A DNA stretch of 64,000 bases, from positions 16,588 through 80,587 of the forward strand of contig NZ_JANXMI010000312.1 of NCBI RefSeq assembly GCF_025354735.1, written 5' to 3'. The position numbers were made by a program, and so were the translations under genes. The notes under the pieces were generated by a model, which saw only the letters and a program-made list of their open reading frames with translations, was not told the origin of the DNA and ran no database searches. This DNA comes from Rugamonas sp. Lineage in GTDB: Bacteria; Pseudomonadota; Gammaproteobacteria; Burkholderiales; Burkholderiaceae_D. Below are positions 62,746 to 64,000 of the stretch, in pieces; the stretch's first letter is position 1; every line of letters starts with the position of its first letter.

Positions 62746-62767
62746 TGCTACTTTCTATAATGTCGCA

Positions 62768-62795
62768 TCGCCGTCCGGTCTTGGCCGAAAGCAAC
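62768..62795. repeat. Cassette-array repeat copy 6 (short)
   Basis: TCGCCGTCCGGTCTTGGCCG followed by AAAGC, a short form between two array genes. Confidence 0.65.
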
Positions 62796-62822
62796 AACAC
62801 AGCATTTTAATATGGATTTCAT

Positions 62823-63233
62823 TCACATAACTGGAACGCTATGATAGCTTAGCAAGAATTTTTTTCGGTCATCGTTTATCCGCGCTTCACATTCCTGTTG
62901 TTGTATCTTGGCAGGAAGCTCGTCAATGGAATAATATACAAACGAAGCCTCAAACTTGCATATAGCAACCTTATATTTTTCAAACGCCAATTTCTCTACT
63001 CGAAAATTTTCTAAAAATTCACTCCGCCGAGAAGTCCAAGAATTACTATTTATGCCGTCTATTGTAGCTTTCTCTGCAACGGCCAAATCTCTTTCACTCG
63101 TCAATCTATTCTGTTTGACGCAATCATACTGTTTTATTTTATCTGGCTCTTCAGTACAAGACTCTGTATTCTCTGCTCTCGCTTTGCAGAAAGCACAAGC
63201 TAAAAAGAAAAAGAAAAAGAAAAATAATCTCAT
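62823..63233 (-). CDS. Exported LprI-like (DUF1311-type) protein
   Basis: A 136-residue exported protein. Its signal peptide is almost pure Phe (MRLFFFFFFFLACAFCKARA), encoded by a hexanucleotide-like repeat. The mature part has the DUF1311/LprI pattern (YDCVKQ, then FEKYKVAICKFEAS and QQQECEARI). LprI-type proteins may inhibit lysozyme, but this is weak. ATG at 63233 follows GGAG. Confidence 0.65.
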   Translation of the reverse strand: MRLFFFFFFFLACAFCKARAENTESCTEEPDKIKQYDCVKQNRLTSERDLAVAEKATIDGINSNSWTSRRSEFLENFRVEKLAFEKYKVAICKFEASFVYYSIDELPAKIQQQECEARINDDRKKFLLSYHSVPVM

Positions 63234-63291
63234 ACTCGGTCTCCGATTTTTCAAACTTGCATTCTTTATCAAAAATTCAGCGGCTGTAAAA

Positions 63292-63325
63292 AATGGCCGC
63301 TACTGTCCGAACACGGCCGAGATTA
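63292..63325. repeat. Cassette-array repeat copy 7 (short)
   Basis: AATGGCCGCTACTGTCCGAA then CACGGCCGA. Same core order as the long copies. Confidence 0.7.
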
Positions 63326-63355
63326 CGCACGAATGCGAAGACTTTGGCAATTAGC

Positions 63356-63559
63356 TTATTGATACCCGTCAGCATGGGCTTTCGCCACGCAGTCCTCAAA
63401 TCTAGATTTGCCTAGCGAAGAGGAAAACAGACCCGTGCCCACTTGCTTGCACGTTATTTCCCCGCCGTTAGGATTTTTAAGGGTCTGGTCTTGGACGGGC
63501 ACTAATGCACATCCGCAAAGTACAAAAGAAAGCACACCGAAGAAGCCGATTTTTTTCAT
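63356..63559 (-). CDS. Small lipoprotein
   Basis: A 67-residue precursor with a lipobox LCGC (Cys17) after MKKIGFFGVLSFV; the mature part has two further cysteines (ITCKQV, FEDCVAK) that may form a disulfide. Unknown role. It is the cassette nearest to the recombinase gene. Confidence 0.7.
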   Translation of the reverse strand: MKKIGFFGVLSFVLCGCALVPVQDQTLKNPNGGEITCKQVGTGLFSSSLGKSRFEDCVAKAHADGYQ

Positions 63560-63637
63560 TGTTATATCTCCAAAATTAACTGCCGCCAAAGTTAACAGCT
63601 GTTAATGCGACAACGCGATTGAGTGCCTACATCGGCG

Positions 63638-63703
63638 AATGGCCTCTGCTGGCCGACTGCAGCCTGCTAGGCCATAGCATACCAGCTTGCCGAAATGAAA
63701 ATA
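63638..63703. repeat. Cassette-array repeat copy 8 (long form)
   Basis: AATGGCCTCTGCTGGCCGAC, CTAGGCC, then ATACCAGCTTGCCGAAATG. It lies between the first cassette and the recombinase start codon, the position that an integron attI site would occupy. Confidence 0.8.
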
Positions 63704-63776
63704 TCACACATTTCCACATACCTGTGTGTGCTCCAACCGCGCATAGTAGAGGCCCAACCTACGAAGGAGGTCGATA

Positions 63777-64000
63777 ATGGATACGAATACTTGGGACCGC
63801 GAACAGAGTGCTCCCTGGAACAAGGGCAAGCTCGTTGGTCAGAAGGCGCCACTGAGGATCAGTGAAATTTGGGCGATCAGGGTACGCCTGGAGATTTATG
63901 GGCGTCGGCGCGATCTGGCACTATTCAATTTGGCCATCGACAGCAAATTGCGTGGCTGCGATCTAGTTCAATTGCGAGTGCAAGATGTCTGTCACGGCGG
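63777..64000 (+). CDS. Minimal tyrosine recombinase, 5' part (runs off the window)
   Basis: The first 74 codons of a recombinase, with a very strong ribosome site (AAGGAGG, 63764-63770). The N-terminal APWNKGKLVGQKAPLR and IRVRLEIYGRRRDLALFNLAIDSKLRGCDLVQLRV look like the start of a catalytic domain in the family of short (about 200-residue) integrases that lack a core-binding domain; the Arg in SKLRG is probably the first catalytic Arg. It is divergent from the cassette array. The rest, including the active-site Tyr, is outside. Confidence 0.8.
   Translation, partial: MDTNTWDREQSAPWNKGKLVGQKAPLRISEIWAIRVRLEIYGRRRDLALFNLAIDSKLRGCDLVQLRVQDVCHG

Noticed and set aside
58011..63703. CRISPR array
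   Set aside because: The repeats are separated by genes of 200-2500 bp, not by short spacers, and vary in length.
63777..64000. Classical integron integrase IntI
   Set aside because: The visible N-terminus lacks the SAM-like core-binding domain expected before the catalytic Arg; the family looks like short integrases. The missing C-terminus prevents a final test.

Overview
The window reads as a chromosomal segment of a GC-rich betaproteobacterium, most likely of the Oxalobacteraceae (Massilia, Duganella, Janthinobacterium group). This is inferred from gene content and order (xerC next to a DUF484 gene, hslVU, a 12-gene type II secretion operon, petABC followed by sspA and sspB), from strong G/C bias at third codon positions, and from protein sequences typical of Burkholderiales. 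No database search was run.

Region 1 (1-37,170) is core genome. It holds a porin; DUF484-xerC; a COG0523 zinc-type GTPase followed by a cysteine-poor DksA; a STAS-like protein; the HslVU protease; a leftward type II secretion operon (gspG-H-I-J-K-L-M-N-D-E-F-C, 19,815 to 8,593); a large secreted amidohydrolase; a MoeB/ThiF-type enzyme; a leftward gpmA-envC-S41 protease set; a rightward rhodanese-grxC-secB-SH3-gpsA run; DUF2461; a Deg-type protease; mscL; and cytochrome bc1 (petABC) with sspA and sspB.

Region 2 (37,095-about 45,600) starts at tRNA-Thr(TGT). A P4-type integrase lies directly behind it, followed by a tightly packed module: an unknown protein, an AlpA-like regulator, a CHC2 zinc-finger primase-like protein and a RepA-like AAA ATPase. 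This is the left end of an integrated element. Cargo includes an XRE repressor, a CAP-domain lipoprotein and a replication-relaxation-like protein. A long gene-free, hairpin-rich stretch follows; it includes a perfect 27-bp inverted repeat built from 12-bp palindromes on a 21-bp period. GC content is lower here than in region 1.

Region 3 (46,176-57,980) is accessory metabolism: a cytochrome P460-like protein, a periplasmic binding protein, a deleted chemotaxis-receptor remnant, an FMN split-barrel protein, two secreted alpha/beta hydrolases, a DsrE-like protein, a LysR regulator, a TonB-dependent receptor flanked by two paralogous AhpD-like genes, and a phthalate-dioxygenase-type reductase. 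It looks like an uptake and catabolism cluster.

Region 4 (58,011-64,000) is the most unusual part. Eight co-oriented, unrelated genes (secreted, membrane, HEPN, GHKL-ATPase/HExxH, GFA, lipoprotein and others) are separated, in every gap but one, by copies of one dispersed repeat with a GGCCG...TGGCCGA...CGGCC core. At the head of the array a divergent gene for what looks like a minimal tyrosine recombinase begins and runs off the window. The layout mimics an integron, but the recombinase does not look like IntI. The one gap without a repeat joins the GHKL/HExxH gene and the HEPN gene, which suggests that they travel together as a two-gene, possibly defensive, unit.
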